Both the position numbers and the translations under genes were made by a program. The notes below the pieces were generated by a model that was not told the DNA's origin, ran no database searches, and saw only the letters and a program-made list of their open reading frames with translations. This document shows positions 18,462-26,976 of a stretch of DNA of 64,000 bases, one piece after another. The DNA lies in assembly GCA_002842035.1 (NCBI GenBank), contig PHBP01000011.1, positions 23,163 through 87,162 on the forward strand. Direction: 5' to 3'. Within the stretch, counting starts at the first letter, position 1. Each line of letters starts with the position of its first letter. The DNA is from Candidatus Cloacimonetes bacterium HGW-Cloacimonetes-2. Lineage in GTDB: Bacteria > Cloacimonadota > Cloacimonadia > Cloacimonadales > Cloacimonadaceae.

Positions 18462-18577
18462 CCACTATCTCCCCTAAAGGAATCTCTAGTGACTCTTTAA
18501 TGACTCTCTAATCGGATTAAAGTATCATTAAAGAATTACTAATGCATCATTATAGATTCTTTGCAGGGAGAGAGTGG
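18462..18577. repeat. 11-bp-period array with inverted arms, locus F
   Basis: Six consecutive 11-bp units cover 18486-18551: CTAGTGACTCT, TTAATGACTCT, CTAATCGGATT, AAAGTATCATT, AAAGAATTACT, AATGCATCATT. They are bracketed by an imperfect inverted repeat, 18462-18485 against 18554-18577, 19 of 24 matching. The units are AT-rich and unlike those of the other sites. The flanking parts of the gap 18303-18664 hold no gene that I can see. Confidence 0.65.
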
Positions 18578-18664
18578 GGAATTACATTGCTCTTGAGATT
18601 TTCAGTGTATTCGGTGGCCGATATTCAGAAATAGTCGTATGAACTCAGTTTTGGGGGGATTTCC

Positions 18665-20104
18665 TCATCTTAAAACAATGAACTTTGTAGCCTTGTTATC
18701 CTGCCCGCTCTTGATCAGATAGATACCGCTGCTTACTCGCAATCCGGTAGAATCCTTCAGGTCCCAGACAAACTCTTCATCATCAGGCGCAAAGCTTCGA
18801 ATCGCTTGGCCTTTTGTATTATAGATGGTATATCTGGCTCCACGAACAAGATGATCGGTGTTGAAATTAACAAAGTCCTTACAGGGATTGGGATAGCAGC
18901 TTATCTGGCTTTGAGCAAGGAGTATCAGCTCATCCTGGTTTGAAACCGGATTTTCCCTGAAGCTTCCATCCCCATTGCAGAAACGAATGTGCAGATTGTC
19001 TTGCGTGGCAATATTCCAAGCTATGGCGATGTCGTCATATTCGTCGTTGTTGAACTTGCCCACCACCCCATATAAACGGGCATTTTCGTAGTGTATAGTA
19101 TAGGTGGAGTGAAAAGCGGTTGTCCAATCCGGCTGGTTCAGATATACTGCAAATCCACTGCCATAGATGGTGATCAAATCGGGATAATCGTCCGTATTCA
19201 GCTTGGCGGCAAACATATCTCCCCAATTGTGCTGATACACCTGATCGTGGAGTTGATAGCTTCCCGGCGTAATTGTTTCGTAATAGCGGTGATGATTGTT
19301 CCATCCCCCTTCCCAACTATTTGCCAGGATGTCTTTGTCCCCATCCTGATCAAAATCAGCCGGAACTACCGATAAATAGTGGTAGTTTCCATAGATTTCG
19401 TCAGTCACAAAACCGATCCCATCGCTATACAGAATGAAAATTGAGGAATCCAGATAAACAATATCGTCACAACCTCCACCATTGACATCGGCAACCCTGA
19501 TGTCGCGAACCCAATTATTGGTGGGCTGCCCCCAAACCGGATCGGAAAATTGCTGATTGCCAAGGTTATACATATAGAACCAGTAAAATTGATTGGTCGG
19601 ATGGTGGGTAAATCCCGCAGCCGCTATATCCTGCAGCCCATCACCATTGAAATCGCCATGAGCATATTTGTAAGAGGAGCCAAAGGTGAAATCACCCACA
19701 AATGGAAAGGTTACCGGATCAGTAAAAACACCGTTGTAATAGAATTCGTACTGAAGCGGGGTAACTATGTTTCCACTATGAACCCGGAATACAGCGATGT
19801 CCGCTCCGGCCTGGTTGTCCAGTTGGCAGCAAGCCAAGAGCGTAACAGCGCCGGGAATAATGATCTCATAGGGGGCAAAGCTGCCGTCGCCATTGTTTTG
19901 CAGATAGCAGATACCACCACTGGCATTCATAAGAAGATCGTTGAAGCCATCTCCATTCACATCCGCCGTATCGATCAGCCACGTGAAGTTGGGAATCGTG
20001 TAAACAGTGGCGCAAAGAGGGATTGCGCTGAAGAATAGCGCGCATAGCACCACCACTGGAGCAGTGCTCTTTATCTTGGCTGCAAGGCACAGTAAGCATT
20101 TCAT
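18665..20104 (-). CDS. Secreted FG-GAP/VCBS-repeat protein with T9SS sorting domain
   Basis: A 479-aa exported protein. After a signal peptide (hydrophobic about residues 13-33) come at least six FG-GAP/VCBS-like calcium-binding repeats, each with a D-x-[DN]-x-D core: DTADVNGDGFNDLL, HGDFNGDGLQDIA, VADVNGGGCDDIV, PADFDQDGDKDIL, AKLNTDDYPDLI and KFNNDEYDDIA. They probably form a beta-propeller. The last 75 residues are a type IX secretion sorting domain: SCYPNPCKDFV, YTIYNTKGQAIRSF, VWDLKD, SSGIYLIKS and a basic end. It would pass the outer membrane through T9SS and be anchored or released. Ligand unknown. GGGAG precedes the ATG. Confidence 0.88.
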   Translation of the reverse strand: MKCLLCLAAKIKSTAPVVVLCALFFSAIPLCATVYTIPNFTWLIDTADVNGDGFNDLLMNASGGICYLQNNGDGSFAPYEIIIPGAVTLLACCQLDNQAGADIAVFRVHSGNIVTPLQYEFYYNGVFTDPVTFPFVGDFTFGSSYKYAHGDFNGDGLQDIAAAGFTHHPTNQFYWFYMYNLGNQQFSDPVWGQPTNNWVRDIRVADVNGGGCDDIVYLDSSIFILYSDGIGFVTDEIYGNYHYLSVVPADFDQDGDKDILANSWEGGWNNHHRYYETITPGSYQLHDQVYQHNWGDMFAAKLNTDDYPDLITIYGSGFAVYLNQPDWTTAFHSTYTIHYENARLYGVVGKFNNDEYDDIAIAWNIATQDNLHIRFCNGDGSFRENPVSNQDELILLAQSQISCYPNPCKDFVNFNTDHLVRGARYTIYNTKGQAIRSFAPDDEEFVWDLKDSTGLRVSSGIYLIKSGQDNKATKFIVLR

Positions 20105-20312
20105 ATCTTCGACTCCCTTTGGGGTATTTACTTAGCTTATTCGATCTTCTTTCAAGATTTATGAAGCAGCTATCAATCGTCAAGCTATAATTGCATAATT
20201 ATGACATTGCATTTCCGCGAAGCTCAAGCCGATAATCCTGATGACCATAATGGGTAGATTCTCCTCCAAAGAGAATCTTTACTTGAAAAGTATGACTAGC
20301 AACGTTACCCTT

Positions 20313-20447
20313 GATTGTTATGCCATTTCCTGGGCAGGCTGTGACGATAACAAGCGCTCTTTAGGCAGGGGTATCGATTCGGTAAGAAATAAGCAAAATG
20401 GGAGCTTGCTTGCTGGGAGAAAACTGCTATTGATCAAAGAGGATTGA
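20313..20447 (+). pseudogene. Relic of a T9SS C-terminal sorting domain
   Basis: In this frame the sequence reads LDCYAISWAGCDDNKRSL, then GRGIDSVRNKQNGSLL, then AGRKLLLIKED and a stop. This has the layout of a T9SS tail: W-x-G-x-D, G-GI, then a basic hydrophobic end; compare VWDLKD, SSGIYLI and ATKFIVLR in the neighbour at 18665. Key positions look mutated (WAGC for WDGK, GID for GIY). No body of a secreted protein precedes it; upstream is a perfect 8-bp hairpin (20256-20278). The remainder of 20105-20533 holds only the terminator at 20480. Confidence 0.5.
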
Positions 20448-20479
20448 TATTAGTATCAAAGACTAGTGTACCAAGATAC

Positions 20480-20510
20480 AAAAAACCGTCGCCCTAAAGG
20501 ACGACGGTTT
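20480..20510 (-). terminator. Rho-independent terminator after the zinc-ribbon gene
   Basis: Stem AAACCGTCG / CGACGGTTT (9 bp, perfect) with a 10-nt loop. On the minus strand it runs into a U tract (A-run 20480-20485). It lies 24 bp past the stop of the small zinc-ribbon gene. Confidence 0.88.
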
Positions 20511-20533
20511 CTTAATATTGGCAATCGCTATTT

Positions 20534-20710
20534 TTAGTAGCGACGGTCGTAGTTGTTGTTGCGATTGAATGATTGCTTCTTGGCTTTGCGGCAATCGGGG
20601 CAGCGTTGGGGTTCGTTGGTGAGACCCTTCTCTTTGTAAAATTCTTGTTCGCCTTCGGTGAAGGTGAATTCCTTTGAGCAGTCTTTGCAAATTAAGTTTT
20701 TGTCTGGCAT
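20534..20710 (-). CDS. Small zinc-ribbon protein (58 aa)
   Basis: A short gene that a length cut-off would miss. The 58-aa product starts MPDKNLICKDCSKEF and contains CxxC near residues 8-11 and RCPDCRKAK near 36-43, the four cysteines of a probable zinc ribbon. It ends in a basic, Asn-rich tail (QSFNRNNNYDRRY). The spacing (CKDCSKEFTFTEGEQEFY and GLTNEPQRCPDCR) matches the small 'probable zinc-ribbon' family (zf-trcl type) seen in many anaerobes. The ATG is preceded by AGGAG seven bases upstream, and a strong terminator follows, so it is a single-gene unit. Function unknown; nucleic-acid binding is plausible. Confidence 0.85.
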   Translation of the reverse strand: MPDKNLICKDCSKEFTFTEGEQEFYKEKGLTNEPQRCPDCRKAKKQSFNRNNNYDRRY

Positions 20711-20932
20711 TGTATTCTCCTATAGTTTGGGAATTTGACATTCGAAAGGCAGTCCCAGAATATAGGAAATGGCTCTTGGAATGAAATGGATCCCTTTATT
20801 GAGTACATAGAAAAATCCCAGCCATTTTCTGTCCACAAGTTTTTTTACAATTCTCTGTATTTGTGTGGATTATTTATATCCACTTCAGCAAAAGCTTTAT
20901 CCTGTATAGCTTTCAGTCTGTATGCAGGATAT

Positions 20933-20951
20933 CAGTTTGTGAGACAAACTG
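20933..20951. repeat. Perfect hairpin after the radical SAM gene
   Basis: CAGTTTGT / ACAAACTG, 8-bp perfect stem with a 3-nt loop, two bases beyond the stop of the minus-strand radical SAM gene. There is no U tract, so it is more likely an mRNA 3'-end stabiliser than a classical terminator. The 240-bp gap 20711-20952 holds nothing else recognisable. Confidence 0.5.
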
Positions 20952-20952
20952 C

Positions 20953-21951
20953 TCAGGTTTTGATTCGCTGTACTATGCCTTCTCCGCAGTTTTGGCAGAT
21001 TGGCAATTGCTTGCGATCAGTCAGGATCTGTTGCCTCATCCTATTCATCCTCTCTCCAAACCAAAGATCTTCAAAGCTATGAGTATCAATATTCCCAATG
21101 GGAATTGCGAGGTCTTTGTCATAACAGCATATTGAGAACTCACCATCCTGATTGATTACGGGTTGAGTCCACAATCGACGGCAACGATTGAGCAGATCGG
21201 TCTTGATCCGGAATTCCCCGCCCTTGATCTTGTAGCGGCTGTAGCTTGGATTGGATGGTAAAAAGGGAATCTCGTCAGGATGATAAATCTGTACGGTTTT
21301 TAGTTCCAGTCGGATCTTTAGTTCTCTGGCAATATCCATCGCTTGGGCAACTTCGTGTTCATTCTGGCGCATCACTATGAATTGCCACACTAGGGCAGCC
21401 CTAAGACTGGGTATTTGAGACATTGCACGTAGGTTTTCGAGCACCTGCTTGTGATCACCATTGATCCGATAGCTATTGTAGGTGGCCTCAGAGATCCCGT
21501 CCAGAGAGATAATCAGTTTACCGGGTTTTGCCAGGTGCAACCGCTTCAAATCAAGTGGCAGCGAGGCATTTGTCGAGATCATGGTAAAGAGCTTTTTGTG
21601 ATTGGCATAATCCAGCATATCATAGAAATTGGGATGTAGAAAAGGCTCGCCCTGATTCCAAAGGATCAGAAGGCCTACCTTTTTGTAGATATTATCGATT
21701 ATCTTTTGATAACGCTCCCAAGGCATAAAGCCTCGCTCTCTGGTGAGTGTTCCGTTACCGGAAGGACACATCGGGCACTGCAGATTACAGTGATTAGTTG
21801 GCTCAAGCATCACTGCGGGGGGATAATGCCTTAGATGGGGTTTCCTGCTTGCCAGAGAGAGCCGGTAATCCAGCCAGGCACCGGCTGCCTGATGCAAGCG
21901 GTCATAGTCCAGATAAGTGCGGATCAGATTGTAGAACTGAGCAGAAGCCAC
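20953..21951 (-). CDS. Radical SAM protein with SPASM domain
   Basis: A 332-aa radical S-adenosylmethionine enzyme. The [4Fe-4S] motif is HCNLQCPMCPSG (CxxxCxxC) near residue 53, followed by LILWNQGEPFLHP and a LIISLDGIS strand typical of the barrel. A C-terminal SPASM region carries CRRLWTQP, FSICCYDKD and PICQNCGEG, the ligands of an auxiliary cluster. Its reaction is unknown; relatives modify peptides or act in small-molecule pathways, and no obvious peptide substrate gene is adjacent. The GTG start lies 22 bp after ffh on the same strand and has no clear ribosome-binding site, so the exact start is uncertain. Confidence 0.85.
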   Translation of the reverse strand: MASAQFYNLIRTYLDYDRLHQAAGAWLDYRLSLASRKPHLRHYPPAVMLEPTNHCNLQCPMCPSGNGTLTRERGFMPWERYQKIIDNIYKKVGLLILWNQGEPFLHPNFYDMLDYANHKKLFTMISTNASLPLDLKRLHLAKPGKLIISLDGISEATYNSYRINGDHKQVLENLRAMSQIPSLRAALVWQFIVMRQNEHEVAQAMDIARELKIRLELKTVQIYHPDEIPFLPSNPSYSRYKIKGGEFRIKTDLLNRCRRLWTQPVINQDGEFSICCYDKDLAIPIGNIDTHSFEDLWFGERMNRMRQQILTDRKQLPICQNCGEGIVQRIKT

Positions 21952-21973
21952 TTATGTGTTCTTTGGCAAAAGA

Positions 21974-23308
21974 TTAGTCCATCGGGAAATCGGGCATGCC
22001 TTTGATCCCTTTCATTCCCTTGCCACTGGAAAAACGCTTCATCATCTTTTTCATATCTTCAAATTGGCGCAAGAGGCGATTTATTTCCATTACTGACCTA
22101 CCGCAGCCTTTGGAGATGCGCAGACGTCTTGAACCATTGATTATTTGGGGATTTTCGCGCTCTTTATCCGTCATCGATTGGATGATTGCTTCCACGTGTT
22201 TGAGAGCATTGTCATCAATCTTGAGATCAGCCGGGAGCTTTGAGCCCAAACCGGGTATCATCCTGATAATAGAATCCAGCGGTCCCATCTTTTTGATACT
22301 CTGCAATTGCTTCAGAAAGTCGTTGAAAGTAAACTGGTTTTTCAGCATTTTCTTGGCAAGCTTAGCCTCGGCCTCCGCATCGATAGCTTCTTCAGCCTTT
22401 TCGATCAGGGATAAGACATCACCCATACCCAGGATACGCGAAGCCATACGATCTGGATAGAATATCTCCAAATCGCTGATCTTCTCCCCTACTCCCACAA
22501 AGGCAAGGGGCTTACCTGTGACGGCTTTGATGGATAAGGCAGCACCACCCCGAGCATCGCCATCCAGTTTGGTGAGGATGACAGCATCAAAACTAAGCTT
22601 GTCATCAAATTCTTTGGCTACAGTCACTGCATCCTGTCCGGTCATAGCATCCGCCACAAAGAAAATGTAATCGGGCTTAATATGGTTCTTGAGACGGTGT
22701 ACTTCATCCATCATCTCTGTGTCGATATGAAGGCGTCCGGCTGTATCGAAGATCAGGAGATTGCTCATATCTTTGAATGCAGCGTTTAAGGCGGAATCGG
22801 CAATCTTGATCACATCTTTGCTATCTTCGCTGATCACGGGGATATCGATCTGTTTACCCAAGATCTTCAATTGATCTATGGCAGCAGGACGATAGACATC
22901 GCAAGCTACCATCATCGGTTTGATGCCTTTCTTGCGGTAAAGAGATGCAAGTTTGGCACAAGCGGTGGTTTTTCCGGAGCCTTGCAGGCCAACCATCATC
23001 ACTTTGATGAGCTTGTTGTTATAAACTTTGAGCTCAAAGCCATCGGTATCCATCAAGTCAATCAATTGCTCGTGGACGATCTTCACCACCTGTTGCCCCG
23101 GAGATAGGGATTTCATTACTTCCTGACCCAGAGCGCGCTTTTCAACTTCGACTATGAAGTTCTTTACGATCTTGAAATTGACATCTGCTTCCAGAAGAGC
23201 CAGCCTGATCTCGCGCATGCTGTCTTTGATATTCTGTTCTGTGAGATAGCCTTTGCCCTTGAGATTGCGAAATACTTTATCCAGTTTTTCAGATAAACTG
23301 CTAAACAT
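21974..23308 (-). CDS. ffh: Signal recognition particle protein Ffh
   Basis: GTPase of the signal recognition particle that targets nascent membrane proteins. The 444-aa protein has the N domain, then the G domain with P-loop GLQGSGKTTACAKLA near residue 107, DVYRPAAIDQL, DTAGRLHID, TKLDGDARGGAALS and GVGEKISDLE. The C-terminal methionine-rich M domain includes GSRRLRISKGCGRSVMEINRLLRQF (RNA-binding signature, split here) and MKKMMKRF. A normal length and an ATG start support the call. It follows rpe on the same strand with a 9-bp gap. Confidence 0.97.
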   Translation of the reverse strand: MFSSLSEKLDKVFRNLKGKGYLTEQNIKDSMREIRLALLEADVNFKIVKNFIVEVEKRALGQEVMKSLSPGQQVVKIVHEQLIDLMDTDGFELKVYNNKLIKVMMVGLQGSGKTTACAKLASLYRKKGIKPMMVACDVYRPAAIDQLKILGKQIDIPVISEDSKDVIKIADSALNAAFKDMSNLLIFDTAGRLHIDTEMMDEVHRLKNHIKPDYIFFVADAMTGQDAVTVAKEFDDKLSFDAVILTKLDGDARGGAALSIKAVTGKPLAFVGVGEKISDLEIFYPDRMASRILGMGDVLSLIEKAEEAIDAEAEAKLAKKMLKNQFTFNDFLKQLQSIKKMGPLDSIIRMIPGLGSKLPADLKIDDNALKHVEAIIQSMTDKERENPQIINGSRRLRISKGCGRSVMEINRLLRQFEDMKKMMKRFSSGKGMKGIKGMPDFPMD

Positions 23309-23317
23309 AATACTACC

Positions 23318-23971
23318 TTATGCGTTTTTTAGATTGCTGATAGCCCGGGCATAATCTCCCGAGCCAAAGACGTAAGATGCGGAGACCAAGATATCGGCTC
23401 CCGCATCGATTAGAGCGCGTGCATTATCTGCAGTGACACCACCATCGACATGAATTAGCGTGCTGAGGGTTTGAGCGGTGATAGATTCCTTGAGATGCTC
23501 GACTTTGCGCAGCATATTGGAGATGAAAGCTTGTCCCGAAAAGCCGGGATTGACACTCATAATCAAGATGAAATCAGCATCAGGGAGGATTTCATCCAAA
23601 GTAGATAAGGGTGTGGCAGGATTGAGCGCGATGCCTGCCTTCATCCCTGCTGCTTTGATCTCCTGAATCAGGCGATGCGGATGATAGACAGTTTCCTGAT
23701 GAAAGCTGAAGTATTTTACCCCCATCTGCGAAAAGCTTTCGACATAAGCACCGGGATTCGTGACCATCAGATGTGCATCCAAAGGAAGCATTGCCAATGG
23801 TGCTATAGCCTTGACCAAGGGATTACCAAAGCTGAGATTGGGGACAAAGTGCCCATCCATTATATCCAGATGATAGAGATCCGCTCCGCTAATGTTTAAC
23901 GAAGCAATCTCTTGTGCCAAGTGGCCAAAATCCGACGAAAGCACTGATACTGCTATTTGTGGCTTGTTCAT
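23318..23971 (-). CDS. rpe: Ribulose-phosphate 3-epimerase
   Basis: Interconverts ribulose-5-phosphate and xylulose-5-phosphate in the pentose phosphate pathway. The 217-aa TIM barrel shows VSVLSSDFGHLAQEI, YHLDIMDGHFVPNLSFG (catalytic Asp and metal His), DAHLMVTNPG, MSVNPGFSGQAF and HVDGGVTADNA. The length is typical. The ATG overlaps the stop of the upstream DUF721 gene (ATGA), indicating coupling. Confidence 0.95.
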   Translation of the reverse strand: MNKPQIAVSVLSSDFGHLAQEIASLNISGADLYHLDIMDGHFVPNLSFGNPLVKAIAPLAMLPLDAHLMVTNPGAYVESFSQMGVKYFSFHQETVYHPHRLIQEIKAAGMKAGIALNPATPLSTLDEILPDADFILIMSVNPGFSGQAFISNMLRKVEHLKESITAQTLSTLIHVDGGVTADNARALIDAGADILVSASYVFGSGDYARAISNLKNA

Positions 23972-24279
23972 TTGCGCGTCCTAATCGTAAAAATTATATC
24001 GATTACTGCTACGGAGCTTTTCTTCGTGAGCTCTTGCTTAATCTTGTTTTTAAGCAAGACCAGCTCCTGCATCCAGGTGTTGTTGCTAACAGCGACATAA
24101 AGAATCTGCTCATCAAGCTTGATTGGCATTGATTTCTCTGCCAAAAGGGGGCCTACTACTGCAGGCCAAGCCATATATAGCTTTACAAATCCCAGATAGC
24201 GTTCCCCTGCCAGGCGAAAAATGATCTGCCTGCAGTCATTTGCAAAGCTATCTGCTCGATTCTGAGTATTCTTGCTCAT
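23968..24279 (-). CDS. DUF721/DciA-family protein
   Basis: A 103-aa protein of the DUF721 family, which includes DciA, the helicase-loading factor found in many bacteria without DnaC. The core YMAWPAVVGPLLAEKSMPIKL, then LYVAVSNNTWMQELVLLKNKI, matches the conserved W..vVG..la.h..p..l...L.V.v.s..w..eL. pattern. Many FCB homologues consist of this KH-like domain alone, as here. It overlaps rpe by 4 bp. The replication role is inferred from the family. Confidence 0.8.
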   Translation of the reverse strand: MSKNTQNRADSFANDCRQIIFRLAGERYLGFVKLYMAWPAVVGPLLAEKSMPIKLDEQILYVAVSNNTWMQELVLLKNKIKQELTKKSSVAVIDIIFTIRTRK

Positions 24280-24343
24280 ATTCTATCAATCAGTGGTTGC
24301 TGAGTGCTACCATTATCAGTATAGCATTTATAGTTTCAAAGAC

Positions 24344-24384
24344 AACAGGTTATCCGGAGCAAGATAAACTCCGAATAACCTGTT
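24344..24384. repeat. Strong intergenic hairpin
   Basis: Arms 24344-24359 and 24369-24384 match in 15 of 16 positions, with a 9-nt loop. It lies 16 bp past the stop of the minus-strand membrane protein gene. There is no U tract on either side, so this is either a rho-independent terminator with a poor tail or an mRNA end structure. Confidence 0.55.
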
Positions 24385-24400
24385 CATATTGTATAGCTGA

Positions 24401-24973
24401 TTAGTCTTTCTTGGTGATGAGGTTGTAGCCGTTTACACCCAGGATCAGCACACCCAGAGCTACATAGTAGGCAGAGCCTATACCGGCAGTACTACGATCG
24501 ACAAAGAGCATAGCGATTCCGGGAATTGAGCTGGCTATGATAATGGCGATGTATCCTGCAATCTGAATAGTCTGGCTATCCTGCTTGGAATTCATCAGGT
24601 GCAGAGCTCCCAGGATCAAGACCAGGAAGGCAATTGTAAGGCCAGCTGCCAGCATCAAAATGGAAGCACCTACCTCGCCCGTGATGGGGATAAGTGAACT
24701 CCATTTCACGGTGATTACAGGTATTACCAAAGCTGCAAGAGCCAATACTATGCCCACTACTTTGTGAAGCAACGAATTGTCTTTTACCTTGATCTCAAAG
24801 TGACGCTGGCTCTTCTTGGAGAGCAACAACACCACAACCAGTACCAGTAAAAAGAACAGGCCATAGGCTACCATCATAATGGGCTTGCCTGTGACCAATC
24901 CAATCAGGGACGAGACCAGTATAAATAGGATAAAAGCTCCTACTTGTTTGATCTTGAACCATAATTCATTCAT
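24401..24973 (-). CDS. Small membrane protein of unknown function, about six helices
   Basis: I do not recognise a family. The 190-aa protein has about six hydrophobic segments (near residues 10-28, 32-51, 68-90, 101-125, 135-153 and 162-180). A short basic loop (SKKSQRHFEIKVKDN) follows the second, and the C-terminus is basic (ITKKD). The ATG follows GGGAGG. It comes directly after rplI on the same strand with a 14-bp gap, so it may be transcribed with the ribosomal protein cluster. The strong hairpin at 24344 follows it. Confidence 0.7.
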   Translation of the reverse strand: MNELWFKIKQVGAFILFILVSSLIGLVTGKPIMMVAYGLFFLLVLVVVLLLSKKSQRHFEIKVKDNSLLHKVVGIVLALAALVIPVITVKWSSLIPITGEVGASILMLAAGLTIAFLVLILGALHLMNSKQDSQTIQIAGYIAIIIASSIPGIAMLFVDRSTAGIGSAYYVALGVLILGVNGYNLITKKD

Positions 24974-24987
24974 GGGATCCTCCCAAA

Positions 24988-25434
24988 TTAATCTTCTTTG
25001 TTAACCGTGATCTTCAGACTAGCTGTAATATCCTTGTGCAATTTGACCGGAACGCTGATTTCGCCAAGCTCCTTGATGTGTTTCTCCATCAGGATCTGGG
25101 CTCTGTTCAGGTCAAATCCCTGGGCTTTGAGCTCGTTGATGATGTCATTCTCCGAAACGGAGCCAAACATATGTTCGTTTTCATCAACTTTACGAGCGAA
25201 GACCAAGCTAAGAGAATTCAATTTTTCGGCAAGGTTTTTTAGCTCTGCCACGCGTTTTTCTTCTTCAGCAGCCAGATTGGCCTGAATAGCGCTGAGCTTT
25301 TTCATATTCTGGGGAGTTGCGTATATCGCGTAGTTTCTGGGGATTAGGTAATTTCTGGCAAAGCCGCGTTTGACGTTGATCAGCTCGCCTTTACTTCCTA
25401 CTTTTTCTATGTTTTCGAGTAATATGACTTTCAT
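24988..25434 (-). CDS. rplI: 50S ribosomal protein L9
   Basis: Large-subunit protein bL9, 148 aa. The signature MKVILLENIEKVGSKGELINVKRGFARNYLIP appears (in segments) at the N-terminus, and the C-terminal domain carries MFGSVSENDIINEL and LHKDITASLKITV. The ATG overlaps the stop of the DUF2232-like gene by ATGA. It belongs to the rpsF-ssb-rpsR-DUF2232-rplI cluster common in bacteria. Confidence 0.97.
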   Translation of the reverse strand: MKVILLENIEKVGSKGELINVKRGFARNYLIPRNYAIYATPQNMKKLSAIQANLAAEEEKRVAELKNLAEKLNSLSLVFARKVDENEHMFGSVSENDIINELKAQGFDLNRAQILMEKHIKELGEISVPVKLHKDITASLKITVNKED

Positions 25435-26273
25435 GCGGGACTTCCTCCTGTCTCTATTTTACGCAGATTTAACCATATATCAGCAAAGCCAAGTATGGTT
25501 ATGAAGATGTATGAAATCGAATTTATGAGTAATACGATTAGTAGTACCGCCCGGATCACTTTGTTGTAAATGGTCCGCGACAAGTAGTTTATGATCAGGC
25601 TTATCCCCTGTATTAAGGGCAGGACGCTGCCTGCTATCACTATTGTGAGCAGCAGAATATGCAAGTCCTTGATCAGATATAGGGGTAAGGCAAGGATAAA
25701 GAGCAGATTGTATTGCCATGGAAATTGGATTTGAGCCCAGATAAAGGGCATCTGGAGCTGCCGGTGAAAGAGCATCAAGCCCAGGAACAGGCCGATGATC
25801 TGAAAGGCAATCCATAATGCCGGCATTATCAGATTCATAATCTGGATCGATTGGCTATACAGCTGTTGCTCGAATAGCTGGGGCATCCACTCCTGAAGCT
25901 GGGTTTGAGCCAGGGCTTGGATCTCTGCCAAATGAGCAGAGAAGATTACCGATCGTAGGGATCCGTAGATCACCAAGCTCACTGCGGCAGCTGCTATCGC
26001 CGAGGTTGTTCGGCGCCAGCGAGCTAAAGCCAGGATAAAGACAAGCGCAGGCAAACCTACGCCCATCATCGAATCCAGAGCCGGCAAGGCTGAGCTGTAT
26101 GAAGGATCAAAGAGCAGTATGATCACCGGGATGATAAAAAAGGCACCCAGCGCGACCAATGGTCTTTGTAATCCGATATCAGCTACTTTGGCCAAATAGA
26201 GCAATAATAGCACTATCGCTATGAAAGGTAATTGCAGAGCCAAGGCTCCCAGTACCAGGGGAATGAGAAACAT
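25431..26273 (-). CDS. DUF2232-like (YybS-type) membrane protein
   Basis: A 280-aa polytopic protein with about eight hydrophobic segments. Its position between rpsR and rplI and its general make-up match the DUF2232/YybS membrane family found at this place in many bacteria. Identification rests more on context than on motifs. It starts directly before the rpsR stop and overlaps rplI. Function unknown; family members resemble the membrane part of energy-coupling transporters. Confidence 0.65.
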   Translation of the reverse strand: MFLIPLVLGALALQLPFIAIVLLLLYLAKVADIGLQRPLVALGAFFIIPVIILLFDPSYSSALPALDSMMGVGLPALVFILALARWRRTTSAIAAAAVSLVIYGSLRSVIFSAHLAEIQALAQTQLQEWMPQLFEQQLYSQSIQIMNLIMPALWIAFQIIGLFLGLMLFHRQLQMPFIWAQIQFPWQYNLLFILALPLYLIKDLHILLLTIVIAGSVLPLIQGISLIINYLSRTIYNKVIRAVLLIVLLINSISYIFITILGFADIWLNLRKIETGGSPA

Positions 26274-26510
26274 CTATTCTATCACGTAGGCAATCAACGC
26301 CATCTGACGCGCGCGTTTGATCTCGGCAGTAAGCTTTCTCTGATGCTTTGCACAAGTTCCGGTGAGACGGGCAGGTTCAATCTTGCCCACATCGGAAATG
26401 TATTGTTTCATCAGGTCGAGATTCTTGTAATCGATTACAAGTTCCTTGTTTGCGCAGAATTTGCAGTATTTCTTGCGTGTGAAGCGTTTCTTTCTATCTG
26501 TCATGTTCAT
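26274..26510 (-). CDS. rpsR: 30S ribosomal protein S18 (zinc-ribbon form)
   Basis: Small-subunit protein bS18, 78 aa. Core motifs are [19 protein letters not shown], then [26 protein letters not shown] (split). It carries CKFC near residue 16-19 and TCAKH near 52, the C+ type thought to bind zinc. AGGAG precedes the ATG. Part of the rpsF-ssb-rpsR-rplI cluster. Confidence 0.97.
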   Translation of the reverse strand: MNMTDRKKRFTRKKYCKFCANKELVIDYKNLDLMKQYISDVGKIEPARLTGTCAKHQRKLTAEIKRARQMALIAYVIE

Positions 26511-26521
26511 TATAATCTCCT

Positions 26522-26968
26522 TTAAAATGGCACATCATCTTTTGTAGTGTGAGAGCTCATGCTGTCTTCAGAAGGCAGGGGCGGTTCGTCTGATCCTGTT
26601 TCCCCATGCGCTCCATCCTTGGGTTTCCACTCAAGGAAATGGATATAATCAGCAATTACTTCCCAAGCTTTGCGATTTTGGTTGTTGGAATCGGTGTAGG
26701 TTCTGGATTCCAGACGTCCTTCAACGATAACCGCGCTGCCTTTGTGACAGTTATTTACGACCGAATCAGCCCAGTTTGACCACGCAACAACCTCGATGAA
26801 GGAGGTAGCTGTCTGCCAAGTATCTGTGTCGTCTTTGTATCTACGATCTACCGCAACGGTGAAACGCAATACAGATGTGCCTTTGGGAGTGTACTTTAGT
26901 TCCAGATCATTGGTAATCCTACCACTAATCATCACTTTGTTGATTCTGGGGAGTTTGAGATCTGCCAT
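26522..26968 (-). CDS. ssb: Single-stranded DNA-binding protein
   Basis: A 148-aa SSB with one OB fold: [35 protein letters not shown] in pieces, then [14 protein letters not shown] and [15 protein letters not shown]. The tail is acidic and ends DDVPF, the conserved protein-interaction tip. GGAGG precedes the ATG. Located between rpsF and rpsR as in many bacteria; it coats single-stranded DNA in replication and repair. Confidence 0.96.
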   Translation of the reverse strand: MADLKLPRINKVMISGRITNDLELKYTPKGTSVLRFTVAVDRRYKDDTDTWQTATSFIEVVAWSNWADSVVNNCHKGSAVIVEGRLESRTYTDSNNQNRKAWEVIADYIHFLEWKPKDGAHGETGSDEPPLPSEDSMSSHTTKDDVPF

Positions 26969-26976
26969 GCTGCCTC

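Noticed and set aside
24344..24384. Riboswitch or attenuator ahead of the DUF721-rpe-ffh genes
   Set aside because: A single long hairpin without a U tract or recognisable aptamer; better explained as a 3'-end structure of the upstream membrane protein gene.
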